A stretch of DNA of 32,934 nucleotides from the NCBI RefSeq assembly GCF_001435035.1, contig NZ_AZEU01000009.1:1-32934 (forward strand), given 5' to 3'. The notes beneath the pieces are model-generated. The model made no database searches. It was not told the DNA's origin and saw nothing but the letters and a program-made list of their open reading frames with translations. Shown piece after piece: positions 32,748 through 32,934 of the stretch. Every line of letters starts with the position of its first letter. The stretch's first letter is position 1. A program made the position numbers and the translations under genes. Source of the stretch: Lacticaseibacillus manihotivorans DSM 13343 = JCM 12514. Lineage in GTDB: Bacteria; Bacillota; Bacilli; Lactobacillales; Lactobacillaceae.

Positions 32748-32824
32748 AGATAACACAAAACACCTACTCCCTCCAGTGTTATGCTTTAAGCGACCAAACC
32801 AAAAGATAAACGAGGTAGGAATAG

Positions 32825-32934
32825 ATGTCTCAATTAGAGAGTACACGCAAATTGCTTGGAATTACAGATACAAATATTAACCTGGATTATTCACCTCGGT
32901 ATTTGGGACATGAAATCGCATCTGGCCGGTCTGA
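32825..32934 (+). CDS. Transposase N-terminus, ISL3-family-like, partial
   Basis: The first 36 codons of a gene that runs off the window: MSQLESTRKLLGITDTNINL, then DYSPRYLGHEIASGRS. The KLLGITDTNI start resembles the N-terminal region of ISL3-type transposases of lactic acid bacteria. This is too short for a firm family call, and no catalytic residues are in view. Ribosome binding sequence GAGGTAGGA precedes the ATG. Truncation is due to the window border. Confidence 0.5.
   Translation, partial: MSQLESTRKLLGITDTNINLDYSPRYLGHEIASGRS

Larger units (their letters stand above)
32690..32934 (+). mobile_element. Probable left end of an insertion sequence (ISL3-like), cut by the window
   Basis: Begins with a 24-bp hairpin (GGTCTAAAA, TTTTTGGT, GTTGAAG and its mirror, loop AGTA), about 80 bases before a partial transposase-like reading frame. 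Sequence from about 32740 on is more AT-rich in codon use than the host genes. The IS end and its inverted repeat cannot be confirmed because the right end is outside the window. Confidence 0.5.

Overview
The window looks like a chromosomal segment from a low-to-mid GC Gram-positive bacterium of the family Lactobacillaceae. The grounds are the AGGAGG-type ribosome binding sites, the Bacillus/Lactobacillus-type division and cell wall (dcw) cluster, the DUF3397 and DUF4044 small proteins flanking mraZ, the ileS T-box leader, and protein sequences that read as lactobacillar. Genus and species cannot be fixed from the sequence alone. Most genes lie on the minus strand.

Left part (1-14.7 kb) is a set of short, well-punctuated transcription units. 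A minus-strand operon nudF - small membrane protein - mtnN - iscS (2.9 to 0.2 kb) covers ADP-ribose hydrolysis, methylthioadenosine/SAH recycling and sulfur mobilisation. A divergent plus-strand pair encodes an XpaC-like protein and TelA (3.1-5.0 kb), followed by a bidirectional terminator. Next come a minus-strand pair (an uncharacterised, possibly uracil-DNA-glycosylase-fold protein plus a WYL regulator), a DHA2 drug exporter, an orphan PstS-type phosphate-binding protein on the plus strand, an unknown 110-residue protein, a fused amino-acid binding protein/permease, and a group made of two Fluc fluoride channels, a MurJ-like flippase and a small P-loop kinase.

Right part (14.7-31.8 kb) is a complete minus-strand dcw cluster: mraZ - rsmH - ftsL - pbp2b-like - mraY - murD - murG - divIB - ftsA - ftsZ - sepF - yggT - ylmH - divIVA - [Ile T-box] - ileS - cspA. 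These genes make lipid I/II, synthesise the septum, assemble and anchor the Z ring, and mark the poles. Candidate MraZ operator repeats with 10-bp spacing lie upstream of mraZ.

Beyond mraZ (31.8-32.9 kb) are a DUF3397 membrane protein (minus), a 36-residue DUF4044-type protein (plus), a strong hairpin with no assigned gene, and the left edge of what looks like an insertion sequence with the first 36 codons of a probable ISL3-type transposase, cut by the window end.

The most notable non-coding signal is a family of about 100-115 nt structured elements. Two stand in tandem between the ileS T-box terminator and the ileS start codon, and a third lies between ftsZ and sepF. All share conserved internal-loop and apical-loop sequences, while their helices differ in sequence and stay paired, as expected of selection on structure. 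I cannot match this element to a named family. In addition, a stretch just upstream of the ileS ribosome binding site is an almost perfect reverse complement of the T-box specifier region, so the two ends of the leader could pair.
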